Assembly: GCA_025451235.1 (NCBI GenBank) | Contig: JANWKT010000001.1 | Span: 124,001-188,000, forward strand | Origin: Flavobacteriales bacterium | GTDB taxonomy: Bacteria > Bacteroidota > Bacteroidia > CAIKAF01 | Length of the DNA: 64,000 nucleotides | Reading direction: 5' to 3' | Shown: positions 25,829 through 34,406 of the stretch, piece after piece | How the letters are laid out: every line of letters begins with the position of its first letter | Position numbering within the stretch: the stretch's first letter is position 1 | Notes under the pieces: generated by a model | Databases searched by the model: none | What the model was told of the DNA's origin: nothing | Seen by the model: the letters and a program-made list of their open reading frames with translations, nothing else | Translations under genes and position numbers: made by a program

Positions 25829-27973
25829 GTGCTGAAAAAAATGGTAGATATGGCTTCATCCGTTGCAAAAAAAATCTCTTTTAGCCTCTTCGTATGCTGT
25901 TCTTCATTGATATACACACAGACTAACATGACACCACCTATCGCAAAAAAAATTCCGTATTCGCTTACTAATCATGGTGATACCAGAATAGATAATTATT
26001 ATTGGCTCAATAACCGTGAAGATAAAAAGGTGATCGATTACCTGGAGAGCGAAAATGCCTATACGAAGGGCATGATGTCACAAGTGGAGTCGTTTAAAGA
26101 AAGCCTGTTCAAAGAAATGGTAGGAAGGATCAAACAGACAGATCTTTCTGTTCCTTACAGGGTAAGGGGATATTGGTATTATACCAGATATGAAGAAGGA
26201 AAAGAATACCCTATTTATTGCAGGAAAAAAGAGAATATGGACAGTAAAGAAGAAATCATGCTGGACGTGAACATGATGGCTCAAGGATCGTCCTATTATG
26301 ATGTAACAGGACTTTCAATAAGTATTGACAATAACTTACTTGCCTATGGAGTAGATAATGTGAGCAGAAGAAAATATACGCTTTATATTAAAAACTTAAC
26401 CACCGGCGAAGTATACAAAGACAATGTTCCGAATACTGATGGATCTTACGTATGGGCCAATGACAACAAAACTTTATTTTATGATGTAAAAGATGAAGAA
26501 ACCCTGAGAACTTATCTCATCAAAAAGCACATTCTTGGAAATCCTGCCGACAAAGATGTAAATGTATATGAGGAAAAAGATGTAACATTTGGATGTGGTG
26601 TGTATAAGTCAAAATCTGAAGACTATATTTTTATAGGATCCTATAGTACGCTTACCTCTGAAGTATTTTATTTGAGTGCCAAAAATCCAGAAGGCAAGTT
26701 TAAATCGGTTATTGGAAGAGAACGTGACCATTTATACAGTGTAGAATATTTTGATGGTAACTTTTATATTACCACCAATAAAAATGCTAAAAATTTTCGT
26801 CTGGTAAAATTTGCTGTTAATGAAACCAACGAAGATAATTGGCAGGAGGTGATCCCTCACCGAGATGCAGTGCTGTTGGACGGAATAGAGATTTTCAAAA
26901 ATCACCTGGTGGTTTCGGAAAGGGAAAATGGATTAACCCATATCCGAATTATTAAATGGGACAACAAAAAGGTAGACTTTAGGTTAAAATTTCCGGAGCC
27001 TGTATATACCGCTTATACTTCTATTAACCCTGATTTTGATACCGATATTCTTCGGTATTCATACACCTCCCTTATTACCCCCAATAGTGTCTTTGATTTT
27101 AATATGAGCACTGGTGAAACCATCCTTCTCAAGCAACAAGAAGTCCTAGGAGGATATGATCCAACTTTGTATAAATCCGAAAGAGTATTTGCCAAAGCGG
27201 AAGATGGTACATTGATTCCTATCTCCCTTGTTTATAAATCAACTACCACTATAAGTTCAGAGACCCCTTTATTACTATACGGATACGGCTCCTATGGTGC
27301 TACGATGGATCCTTATTTTAGCTCGATGAGATTAAGCTTGTTGAACCGGGGGTTTGTTTTTGCCATTGCTCACATCAGAGGGGGTCAGGAAATGGGAAGG
27401 CAATGGTATGATGATGGTAAACTGTTGAACAAAAAAAATACGTTCACCGACTTTAATGCTTGTGCCGAACATATGATCAATATAGGATATACATCGCCGC
27501 AGCATTTATACGCCATGGGTGGAAGTGCTGGTGGACTCTTGATGGGGGCTATAATAAATATGCGACCAGATCTTTATAAAGGTATAGTGGCACAAGTTCC
27601 ATTTGTAGATGTGGTGACTACTATGCTCGATGAAAGTATTCCGCTTACTACAGGTGAATTTGACGAGTGGGGAAATCCAAAAGATCCAGTCTACTACGAC
27701 TATATAAAGTCCTACTCTCCTTACGATAATGTGGAGACCAAAGATTATCCAAATATGTTGGTAACCACAGGCCTCCACGATTCGCAAGTGCAATATTGGG
27801 AGCCTGCCAAATGGGTGGCTAAATTACGTGACATGAAAACGGACCAGAACAAACTCCTGCTGTATTGTGAAATGGAGGCTGGCCATGGGGGCAAATCAGG
27901 CAGATTTGAAAGACTGAGGGAAGTGGCGATGGAATATGTATTTTTATTGGACCTGGAAGGAATTAAAAAATAA
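25829..27973 (+). CDS. S9A prolyl oligopeptidase / oligopeptidase B-like
   Basis: A 714-residue serine peptidase of family S9A. An N-terminal seven-bladed propeller (about 110-440) is followed by the alpha/beta-hydrolase domain. Catalytic Ser sits in GGSAGG (near residue 566), Asp in LHDSQVQYWEP (near 651) and His in EAGHGGKSGRF (near 685). The RGGQEMGRQWYDDGK segment is typical of oligopeptidase B. A signal peptide-like stretch (SFSLFVCCSSLIY) suggests export to the periplasm or surface. The start is uncertain: GTG 25829, or ATG at 25841 or 25850, all give a signal peptide. It cleaves short peptides after basic or prolyl residues in known relatives; specificity here is inferred. Confidence 0.9.
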   Translation: MLKKMVDMASSVAKKISFSLFVCCSSLIYTQTNMTPPIAKKIPYSLTNHGDTRIDNYYWLNNREDKKVIDYLESENAYTKGMMSQVESFKESLFKEMVGRIKQTDLSVPYRVRGYWYYTRYEEGKEYPIYCRKKENMDSKEEIMLDVNMMAQGSSYYDVTGLSISIDNNLLAYGVDNVSRRKYTLYIKNLTTGEVYKDNVPNTDGSYVWANDNKTLFYDVKDEETLRTYLIKKHILGNPADKDVNVYEEKDVTFGCGVYKSKSEDYIFIGSYSTLTSEVFYLSAKNPEGKFKSVIGRERDHLYSVEYFDGNFYITTNKNAKNFRLVKFAVNETNEDNWQEVIPHRDAVLLDGIEIFKNHLVVSERENGLTHIRIIKWDNKKVDFRLKFPEPVYTAYTSINPDFDTDILRYSYTSLITPNSVFDFNMSTGETILLKQQEVLGGYDPTLYKSERVFAKAEDGTLIPISLVYKSTTTISSETPLLLYGYGSYGATMDPYFSSMRLSLLNRGFVFAIAHIRGGQEMGRQWYDDGKLLNKKNTFTDFNACAEHMINIGYTSPQHLYAMGGSAGGLLMGAIINMRPDLYKGIVAQVPFVDVVTTMLDESIPLTTGEFDEWGNPKDPVYYDYIKSYSPYDNVETKDYPNMLVTTGLHDSQVQYWEPAKWVAKLRDMKTDQNKLLLYCEMEAGHGGKSGRFERLREVAMEYVFLLDLEGIKK

Positions 27974-27983
27974 ACCCTAAACG

Positions 27984-28847
27984 TCACTGCTCTTCTAATT
28001 TCGTTTTAACTGCTTCGATTGAAGAAATCGACTTTCTTCTTACTATATTTTCTTCCAGGATCATTCTGGCTTCATCCACCGTATAATGAGCAATTGGCCT
28101 TTTAAAAGCAGGCTTAGCTGTTAAGGTCATGATCAATTCACTCAGTTTCTCCGGAATTCTCTTCTGTCTTTTCAGTGGTACCGACAACATCATCTGCAAC
28201 AAAACAGCAGGGTGATTTTCCTTATACGGCACCTCTCCCGATAACGATTCATACATGCAAATTCCGAGGCTAAAAAGATCTGTACATTCCGAAACCAGTA
28301 GTGGTTCATTCAACATCAGTTCGGGTGCTGCATAGAGCATGCTAAAATGTAATGGGGCTTCTTTTTGTTTCGCCGGAAGGGCATCCTTTTTTAAAGCTAA
28401 TCCAAGATCGAGCAATATTACAGATTCCCCAGATCGTGAAAAGTCATATCCAGAAAACAGAATATTGGAAGGCTTGATATCTCCATGAATATATCCTCCT
28501 GAGTGCAATACTTTTATCTTCTCACATAGCTCTTTATATAGCTGAATGTATGACACCAGGTTTTTTTTACGTCTAAATTTTTTCTGTACTTCTTTTAGCG
28601 TCATGCCGGGAATAAATTCGCGGATGATATAATAATGGTTCTCCTGTTTTTTAAAATCAATGGTTCGGGAATTCACTCCTTCGAAAAAAGGCAAGTCAGC
28701 TTCCGCGGTAAACCGGGTCACGGCCATGTCGGAATGGATCAATCTTGGATGGAGTTGCTTAATAATGAATTTCTCCGATCCCTTTTCAACCAGGTATACA
28801 ATAGAAAATTTGCCCTCATGGATCTTTTTGGCTTTGCTTAGATCCAT
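27984..28847 (-). CDS. Ser/Thr protein kinase (Hanks type)
   Basis: A 287-residue soluble kinase without membrane or sensory domains. Key residues are present: Lys30 in FIIKQL (ATP), HGDIKPSNIL (121-130, with Asp123 as catalytic base; HGD replaces the usual HRD), DLG (147-149, for DFG), and an APE-like AAPELM. The glycine loop is reduced (EGKFSIVYLV). HGD and DLG suggest a non-RD, possibly weak or atypical, kinase. The gene lies 6 bases after the secreted hydrolase gene and is probably its operon partner, although the two products act on opposite sides of the membrane. Substrates are unknown. Confidence 0.85.
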   Translation of the reverse strand: MDLSKAKKIHEGKFSIVYLVEKGSEKFIIKQLHPRLIHSDMAVTRFTAEADLPFFEGVNSRTIDFKKQENHYYIIREFIPGMTLKEVQKKFRRKKNLVSYIQLYKELCEKIKVLHSGGYIHGDIKPSNILFSGYDFSRSGESVILLDLGLALKKDALPAKQKEAPLHFSMLYAAPELMLNEPLLVSECTDLFSLGICMYESLSGEVPYKENHPAVLLQMMLSVPLKRQKRIPEKLSELIMTLTAKPAFKRPIAHYTVDEARMILEENIVRRKSISSIEAVKTKLEEQ

Positions 28848-28853
28848 ATTTAA

Positions 28854-30248
28854 TTATTGGTATACTTTATTTAACCAATCCCTCATCAGGATAAGTACCT
28901 CGGGAGAAAAGGTTTCTTCGAGTTTGCCGTATTCACTTATTTCACCTGTAGTGGTAGTTTGAAACAGGTGGTTTTTATCCTTTACTTCCACCACTTCGTT
29001 TTTTGGGTTATTTGCCAGGTATTTTTTAAAAGCTTTCAGGTTCTGTGCAGCATTTACCTGCTTATCCAATGAGCCATTCAATGCAAGAAAAGGAGTTTGG
29101 ATACTATCTAAATAGTTGGAAGGATTAAATGAAAGAAATGCCCTCATTGGTTTTCTAAGAAACTCAGCGATTACTTCATCCTCCTCGGCTCCAATAGAAA
29201 AACGCGATTTGGCTGCATCCGGTAATTTAGGTCCATGAATTTTAAAAATATTTTTAATGGAGGAGCCAGCGGTGGCACTATCCACCGTAAGATCCCCGGC
29301 TATTTTAAATATTTTATTTAAAAATGGGCCTACCAGTTTGGCAAAATCATTTTCATTTACACCCATCACTGTGCTTAGATCTTTATTCTGCTGCATCATT
29401 AATTCTTTCACTGGGACCGCAGGGCCTGCCAATGAAATAAAGAATCCTAGCTTTCTATCTTTTAAAACAATTTGCGACACCAGCGATCCCTCGCTATGGC
29501 CAATCAATCCCATTTTTTTATCATCCGTGATCCCGGTTCGCTCTTTCGCCATATCGATCACCGCGTTTACATCGTTGGCAAAATCAAAAATGGTGGAGTT
29601 CTCAAAACTACCAGTGCTTCTGAATGAGCCACGGTCATCAAATCGCATCACGGCATAACCATTTTTGGTGAGATAGTCGGCAATGATCCAGAAGGGTTTA
29701 TGGCCTACCATGCTTTCTTCCTTATCCTGCTTCCCACTGCCACTGACCAGAATGGCACAGCCTTTCATTTGATATCCTTTTGGAATGGTTAAAGTGGCAA
29801 ACAAGGTTAAATTGTCTTTTGTATTCGTTACCAATAATTCTTCTACCAAATAATCAGGGAAGAGATCAGGGTTCTGGGGCCGAACAGGTTCAATATTATC
29901 GTATGACCTGTTCACACCCAATGGAAACTGATAGGGTCCTTGTATCCAGGAGCCCACTGCCATTGAATCATGATGTTCTTTTTTGCCTAGAAACCTGGCC
30001 TTGGCAACAGGTATATCTATATTAAAACTGTCTTTACTCCATTTGGCCAATTTACATTCCAGGTCCCAAACATGTTGTTCGGGAATATCCAGGGTTACCC
30101 ATTTTGGATTGGGCCAATCATAGGTTACATTAAACTCAACGGTTACGGTTGCAGTGCCCATGTTCAATTTCCCAGACCAAAAATCCATGTATTGGGAAAA
30201 GAGTTGACCAGAACACAATAAAAATAAAATGAATAGGCATTTTTTCAT
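28854..30248 (-). CDS. Secreted alpha/beta hydrolase (serine hydrolase)
   Basis: A 464-residue alpha/beta-hydrolase exported by a signal peptide (MKKCLFILFLLCSGQLFSQ). I choose the ATG at 30248 for that reason; an upstream in-frame ATG would add 23 unconvincing residues. The nucleophile elbow is GHSEGS (near residue 250), preceded by the strand ISGSGKQDKEE-type oxyanion region (LVSGSGKQ) and MRFDDRGSFRS. The final His is in KDKNHLFQ, near the C-terminus. It resembles exported esterase or dienelactone hydrolase-like proteins of Bacteroidota. TATATTTG (30254-30261, minus strand) is a perfect -7 element only 5 bases before the ATG. Confidence 0.82.
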   Translation of the reverse strand: MKKCLFILFLLCSGQLFSQYMDFWSGKLNMGTATVTVEFNVTYDWPNPKWVTLDIPEQHVWDLECKLAKWSKDSFNIDIPVAKARFLGKKEHHDSMAVGSWIQGPYQFPLGVNRSYDNIEPVRPQNPDLFPDYLVEELLVTNTKDNLTLFATLTIPKGYQMKGCAILVSGSGKQDKEESMVGHKPFWIIADYLTKNGYAVMRFDDRGSFRSTGSFENSTIFDFANDVNAVIDMAKERTGITDDKKMGLIGHSEGSLVSQIVLKDRKLGFFISLAGPAVPVKELMMQQNKDLSTVMGVNENDFAKLVGPFLNKIFKIAGDLTVDSATAGSSIKNIFKIHGPKLPDAAKSRFSIGAEEDEVIAEFLRKPMRAFLSFNPSNYLDSIQTPFLALNGSLDKQVNAAQNLKAFKKYLANNPKNEVVEVKDKNHLFQTTTTGEISEYGKLEETFSPEVLILMRDWLNKVYQ

Positions 30249-30446
30249 ATTTTCAAATATACATAATTTAATGGCTGCCTGCCTGCCGATAGTTGCGGGA
30301 TGGACGTCTATTCTCATCCTGGTAAAAAGTCGTTCCGTAGGCCTACATTGTTATCCTAAAATCCATGCCAGGTTGCGCTGGATTGATGGTCTTGGATTGA
30401 TCCCGGGGTGGTGACCATGCATAAAGAGGGGTGCACAAAAAGATAT

Positions 30447-31187
30447 TTATTTCTTCTTGTTCTTGAGTTTGCCTTGCTCCACTCTGGTATCGTATTCATA
30501 ATATCTATGTGTACGATAATTGAGAATGTATTCTTTTTTTAGATACGTCAGCTCTCCATTGCTCTTTTTTATGTCGCTGGCAATCGTAGGATTATAATAC
30601 CCCCTCATTCTGCGTTCTTTATCTACCAATACAATGCTATAGGGATCCGGGGCTTCTTTTACATCGGGATCATAAACAAAATATCCATTCTTTTTAATGG
30701 AATCGAGCTTTTCGTCAGGCACGATTACATATAACCAAGAAGTATCTTTTCCTGCCAACAAAGGTGTATAGGCCGATGGAGGAGGAATGGACTGCCCCTT
30801 ATAATGCTCCAGATAGGTAATGAAATAAATATCCTTATGCTGTCCTAAGATCTGTGATGCGCAATAGATGATTTGGTTCGGAATGGAATCCAGTTTCGAA
30901 AAATCAAGAAAGTGGGCAATATAGATCCTTCTTTCCATTTGCAGTGGATTAAAGGGAGTGGAATCTGTTTTTAACAACTGAACTGAAGGAATTTCGAAAT
31001 ACACCGTATCCTTTACTTGCTTTCCTTTAATAGTAGTATCCACAATGGTTATAGGTCCGTAAAATGGCAACCGGCTTACTTTGTGGACCCCTGTATAAAT
31101 GAAGAAATAAAAAAGGACAGTGGGCAATGCCAATAACCCAAGAAGTACCGAAAATTTGAATATTTTTTTTCTTTTTGAATCGCTCAT
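30447..31187 (-). CDS. SCO1/SenC-like protein lacking the copper ligands
   Basis: A 246-residue membrane-anchored protein (TM about 10-30), with VSRLPFYGP just after the anchor and SIVLVDKERRMRGYYN near the C-terminus. Both resemble SCO/SenC copper chaperones of cytochrome oxidase. The CxxxC copper motif is absent: the region where FFTxCPxxCP should stand reads IYIAHFLDFSKLD. The conserved His before the LVD strand is Tyr (DPYSIVLVD). The only Cys in that region is in IIYCASQ. Position just downstream of the oxidase operon supports the SCO origin. A perfect terminator separates it from cox4, so it is expressed apart or by read-through. The C-terminus is Lys-rich. It may be a scaffold or a decayed paralogue. 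Confidence 0.6.
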   Translation of the reverse strand: MSDSKRKKIFKFSVLLGLLALPTVLFYFFIYTGVHKVSRLPFYGPITIVDTTIKGKQVKDTVYFEIPSVQLLKTDSTPFNPLQMERRIYIAHFLDFSKLDSIPNQIIYCASQILGQHKDIYFITYLEHYKGQSIPPPSAYTPLLAGKDTSWLYVIVPDEKLDSIKKNGYFVYDPDVKEAPDPYSIVLVDKERRMRGYYNPTIASDIKKSNGELTYLKKEYILNYRTHRYYEYDTRVEQGKLKNKKK

Positions 31188-31219
31188 AATATTCGCAAAG
31201 GTAATCGTATTAAAATAAA

Positions 31220-31249
31220 AATGGGTTATAAGAAACCTTATAACCCATT
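31220..31249. terminator. Terminator after the cytochrome oxidase operon
   Basis: AATGGGTTATAAG (31220-31232), AAAC, CTTATAACCCATT (31237-31249) form a perfect 13-bp stem. On the minus strand it is followed by TTTTATTTTAAT. It begins about 20 bases after the cox4 stop. Confidence 0.88.
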
Positions 31250-31269
31250 AAAAATATTCTTATGGATGA

Positions 31270-31698
31270 TCAATGCCCGCCTCCACCTTCAGGATTTCGC
31301 TGCATGAAAACAGGAAAATCGTAGTGGATGGTATTTTGATAATATCCCTCGTTCATCATTAATATAACGAAATAAGTAAGTACTACTACCAAAAATCCTA
31401 AGGTCAATTTAAAAGATACTTTCTCATCCTTTAAGTGCATATAGGAGAATATAATATAGCCGGCTTTTAACAGTGTTAGGGCTATGTAAATAAATTTAAG
31501 CCATTTGGTAATGTTATGATGGGTAATTTTATCTGCTCCCCAAACATTGTAATAGTTCATGAAAGCCAGACTCACCTCTGCAGTAGTAACCACCAACAGG
31601 ATCCAAAATACTTTCCAGATCCACCACGTTTTGGCAGGAGCTATAGGATCACCTGGGCGGTGAATGTGTTGCTCATAATAATCATATTCCATTGACAT
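31270..31698 (-). CDS. Cytochrome c oxidase subunit IV (bacterial type)
   Basis: A 142-residue protein with three membrane helices (about 28-46, 65-85 and 93-115), matching the small subunit IV of haem-copper oxidases in Bacteroidota. A short His-containing N-terminus (YYEQHIHRPGDP) precedes helix 1, and the LKDEKVSFKLTLGFLVVVLT segment starts helix 3. The tail is Gly/His-rich (GGGGH). It is the last gene of the ctaB-cox3-cox3-cox4 operon and helps assemble the oxidase in the inner membrane. Confidence 0.85.
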   Translation of the reverse strand: MSMEYDYYEQHIHRPGDPIAPAKTWWIWKVFWILLVVTTAEVSLAFMNYYNVWGADKITHHNITKWLKFIYIALTLLKAGYIIFSYMHLKDEKVSFKLTLGFLVVVLTYFVILMMNEGYYQNTIHYDFPVFMQRNPEGGGGH

Positions 31699-31731
31699 AA
31701 AACGAAATTTATTTTTTAGTAAATAATATGC

Positions 31732-32436
31732 TTAGATCAAATAGTAGAATGTAAATACAAACACCCAAACTAAATCTACAAAATGCCAGTATAATCCAAT
31801 TTTTTCAATCCACTCATAGTGTCCTCGTCTCTCAAATACACCCCTAATCACCATGATCAATGAAATGACGTTGATGAGTACACCGGAAAATACGTGTGAT
31901 CCATGAAATCCGGTAATGGTAAAGAAGAGGTTGGCAAATGCCTTGGCGCCATATTCATTTTCTATCATGGTTGCCCCATAAATATGAGATCCGTCGGGTT
32001 GTTGATATCCATGAGGAGTTCCTGTAATAAAATGTGTCCATTCCCATGCCTGAGATCCTAAGAACATACATCCACCAACGATGGTCAATACCATCCATAG
32101 GATCACTCTTTTTTTATCACCTCTATGTCCGGCATCCACTGCTAAGACCATGGTAACCGAGCTCATGATGAGAATGAAGGTCATTAAGGAAACGAAGAGA
32201 AGAGGAATATGTCCTTCAACTCCCGGGAAATGGTTAAAAACTCCATCGGGATCAGGCCAATGCTGAGAATTAGCGTTCCTGGTAGCTCCGTAATAGATTA
32301 ATAAAGCCGAGAAAGTAAGTGCATCCGAAACTAGGAAAAACCACATCATCATTTTTCCCCAAGAGATATTGTAAGGGGCTGCACCACCACCCCAGGCTTG
32401 TTTACTGGAAATTTGTTCAGTTGCTGAGTGAGACAT
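31732..32436 (-). CDS. Cytochrome c oxidase subunit III (long copy)
   Basis: A 234-residue subunit III with about five membrane helices. Motifs seen: MWFFLVSDALTFSALL (first helix), HGYQQPDGSHIYGATM (loop with insertion), FFTITGFHGSHVFSGVLIN (helix with the conserved GFHGxHV), and the ending WHFVDLVWVFVFTFYYL. These are the family's carboxyl and His landmarks. It is encoded 24 bases from the shorter cox3 copy. Subunit III stabilises proton pumping by subunit I; subunits I and II are not in the window. Confidence 0.93.
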   Translation of the reverse strand: MSHSATEQISSKQAWGGGAAPYNISWGKMMMWFFLVSDALTFSALLIYYGATRNANSQHWPDPDGVFNHFPGVEGHIPLLFVSLMTFILIMSSVTMVLAVDAGHRGDKKRVILWMVLTIVGGCMFLGSQAWEWTHFITGTPHGYQQPDGSHIYGATMIENEYGAKAFANLFFTITGFHGSHVFSGVLINVISLIMVIRGVFERRGHYEWIEKIGLYWHFVDLVWVFVFTFYYLI

Positions 32437-32460
32437 ATATTCTTGTTCTATAGTGTTAAG

Positions 32461-33081
32461 TTAAAATAACTGATCTGCATAGTTCCAAAACAGGAACAAA
32501 TATAACCACAATCCATCTAAAAAATGCCAGTACATTCCGCTCAACTTAAGGCCTGTATGACTTTTCGGACTATACTTCCCAACTGCTGAACGGATACCCG
32601 TTACCAGCAAAGAGATCAATCCTCCAATCAAATGGGCCAAATGCAAGGCTGTAATAACATAAAATAATGAACCACTGTTACTCTTTGTCCTGGGATCGGC
32701 AGGGTAAATATCATTTCTGATCAACTCTTTCCAACCTTCCCACTGCAAATAAGTAAATATTATTCCTAAAATCAAAGTACTGAATATAAATAATGTAGCT
32801 AAACCTTTCTTAGCCCTTTTAGTGAACATACTTCCTAGCATCATGGTAATGCTGCTGAGAACTAATACAATGGTGCTTTGGGTAAACTGCAAAGGGATAT
32901 CAAAGAGGATCCATGCGCTTTGTGCCTGTCTTACTATAAAATATGAACAAAAGCCTCCAAACATGATAAAAATGGCAAACATGGCCAGCCACATCATAAA
33001 CAACTTGGCTCTTTCCATGTCCCGCTTGGTAGGCTCTGAAGAAAAAGGTGGCGGACTGGTGATCTGGACGTTTTCTGTCAT
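32461..33081 (-). CDS. Cytochrome c oxidase subunit III (short copy)
   Basis: A 206-residue subunit III paralogue with five helices. The ATG at 33081 overlaps the ctaB stop by 4 bases (ATGA); an upstream GTG would add four residues. Typical motifs are HLAHLIGGLISLL (the HxxH helix), LKLSGMYWHFLDGLWLYLFLF (ending helix, aligned with the end of the longer copy), and WLAMFAIFIMFGGFCSYFIV in the first helix. Tandem subunit III genes of unequal length are usual in this phylum. Both copies probably join one oxidase complex. Confidence 0.93.
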   Translation of the reverse strand: MTENVQITSPPPFSSEPTKRDMERAKLFMMWLAMFAIFIMFGGFCSYFIVRQAQSAWILFDIPLQFTQSTIVLVLSSITMMLGSMFTKRAKKGLATLFIFSTLILGIIFTYLQWEGWKELIRNDIYPADPRTKSNSGSLFYVITALHLAHLIGGLISLLVTGIRSAVGKYSPKSHTGLKLSGMYWHFLDGLWLYLFLFWNYADQLF

Positions 33082-34058
33082 ATATTTATCCACATAAAGA
33101 TTTGAACTACAGGCAAGTACAGAAAGCTGGTAAACATTAGGACGGTCGCATCCTTCATATGGAGGCTTTTATACAACCTGAGAGCAGGAATAAGGAATAC
33201 AATTCCACAGATCCCGATAATAATTCCGGAGATCAAGTGGGTATACCCCATAAAAACGGGTACTATACTTACTGGGATTAAAAACAAGGTATAGATAAGG
33301 ATTTGAAAGGCATTCTGTTTACTATGCCCAGATCTAAAGGGCAGTAAACTAAACCCTGCTTTGGCATAGTCCTCATTCATCCTCCAGGCGATTGCCCAGA
33401 AATGCGGGAACTGCCACATGAACTGGGTAGCAAATAATAACATTGCCAGATAATCAACGCTGCCCTTGGCGGCTACATAGCCTAATAATGGAGGCAAAGC
33501 TCCTGGGATGGCCCCTACAAAAACGGCTATAGAACTTACCCTTTTAAGTGGGGTATATACAAAAGCATATAAGATCAAGGACGAAACGCTTAATACGGTG
33601 CAAAGCGGATTGGTCCCAAACCATAGAAACAACGTTCCAGTGATCGTAAACACTATTACCAAAACGTAAGCCTCGGTTACCGACATTTTTTCTTTCGGTA
33701 AAGGACGTTGCATAGTCCTTTTCATGAGCTTGTCCAACTCTCTTTCGAAGATCTGGTTAAGCCCGTTACTTGCAGCAGTAATAGAGAATCCTCCGATCAA
33801 TAAACAGATAAATGTACTTGGATCAAATATTCCACCGGCAATCAGGTAACCCAATCCGGCTGAAAATAAAACCAGTAATGATAACCTTAGCTTAGTAAAA
33901 GCTATATAATCAGAAATTTTTAGAGAAGAGGATTTTTCGATTTGTACTGAATTTTCTGCCAACACCTGAGGATAATTTCTTAACGGGGCAAAAGTAATGT
34001 TTTTGGGTAAAAAGGCTGAGATTATTAACAAAAAAGAATATTCGATTTTTTTGTACAT
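33078..34058 (-). CDS. ctaB: Protohaem IX farnesyltransferase (haem O synthase)
   Basis: CtaB attaches a farnesyl group to haem B to give haem O, the precursor of haem A in the oxidase. The prenyltransferase signature NQIFERELDKLMKRTMQRPL lies near residue 105 and is followed by about seven membrane helices. The start is uncertain. The ATG at 34058 gives 31 extra residues unlike the family start. A perfect -7 element TACTTTTG on the minus strand near 34000-33993 would place transcription downstream of it, and GTG or TTG codons around residue 32 (before LAENSVQIEK) are then likelier starts. It heads the oxidase operon. Confidence 0.92.
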   Translation of the reverse strand: MYKKIEYSFLLIISAFLPKNITFAPLRNYPQVLAENSVQIEKSSSLKISDYIAFTKLRLSLLVLFSAGLGYLIAGGIFDPSTFICLLIGGFSITAASNGLNQIFERELDKLMKRTMQRPLPKEKMSVTEAYVLVIVFTITGTLFLWFGTNPLCTVLSVSSLILYAFVYTPLKRVSSIAVFVGAIPGALPPLLGYVAAKGSVDYLAMLLFATQFMWQFPHFWAIAWRMNEDYAKAGFSLLPFRSGHSKQNAFQILIYTLFLIPVSIVPVFMGYTHLISGIIIGICGIVFLIPALRLYKSLHMKDATVLMFTSFLYLPVVQIFMWINI

Positions 34059-34079
34059 TCGCAGTCCTTTTGATTATTT

Positions 34080-34170
34080 GGAGAGATGTCCGAGTGGCTT
34101 AAGGAGCACGCTTGGAAAGCGTGTGTACTCCAAAAGGGTACCGTGAGTTCGAATCTCACTCTCTCCGCCA
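34080..34170 (+). tRNA. tRNA-Ser (anticodon GGA)
   Basis: The acceptor stem is GGAGAGA (34080-34086) with TCTCTCC (34160-34166), discriminator G, and an encoded CCA (34168-34170). The anticodon stem ACGC-TTGGAAA-GCGT holds GGA. A long variable arm (TGTACTCCAAAAGGGTACC region) marks it as class II. T-loop: GAGTTCGAATC. Confidence 0.97.
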
Positions 34171-34177
34171 AAGAAAT

Positions 34178-34199
34178 GAAGCCCAACTTGTTGGGCTTC
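34178..34199 (+). terminator. Terminator of tRNA-Ser
   Basis: GAAGCCCAAC and GTTGGGCTTC are perfect 10-bp arms around TT, followed by ATTTCTTT. It starts 8 bases after the tRNA. Confidence 0.8.
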
Positions 34200-34256
34200 A
34201 TTTCTTTGAACAGCTCCCCACTCAGAGATCACGAAGCGAAGCGGAGTAATCTCATT
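34195..34256 (+). repeat. Direct repeat after tRNA-Ser, copy 1
   Basis: About 62 bp, starting in the right arm of the terminator with GCTTCATTTCTTTGAACAGC and ending GCGGAGTAATCTCATT. It matches 34294-34356 with only a few mismatches and one 1-base gap. No gene is visible in 34171-34406. Confidence 0.85.
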
Positions 34257-34293
34257 GACCGATTACCGGATGGAGAAAAAGAGCAGTTTGGCT

Positions 34294-34356
34294 GCTTCAT
34301 TTCTTTGAACAGCTCCCCCACTCAGAGATCACGCAGCGAAGCGGAGTGGCCTCATT
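34294..34356 (+). repeat. Direct repeat after tRNA-Ser, copy 2
   Basis: Second copy of the 62-bp repeat, ending GCGGAGTGGCCTCATT. The pair, 99 bases apart, probably arose by local duplication. ACGCAGCGAAGCGGAGT is itself rich in CGAAG/CGCAG words. Confidence 0.85.
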
Positions 34357-34406
34357 ATCAATGTTTTAAATTCAAATAGCTGATTAACCAACCGCCCAAC
34401 ACTACC

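Noticed and set aside
30447-31187. Frameshifted SCO pseudogene
   Set aside because: The frame is open over its full length with family-like ends. Loss is limited to ligand positions, so it is more likely a diverged gene.
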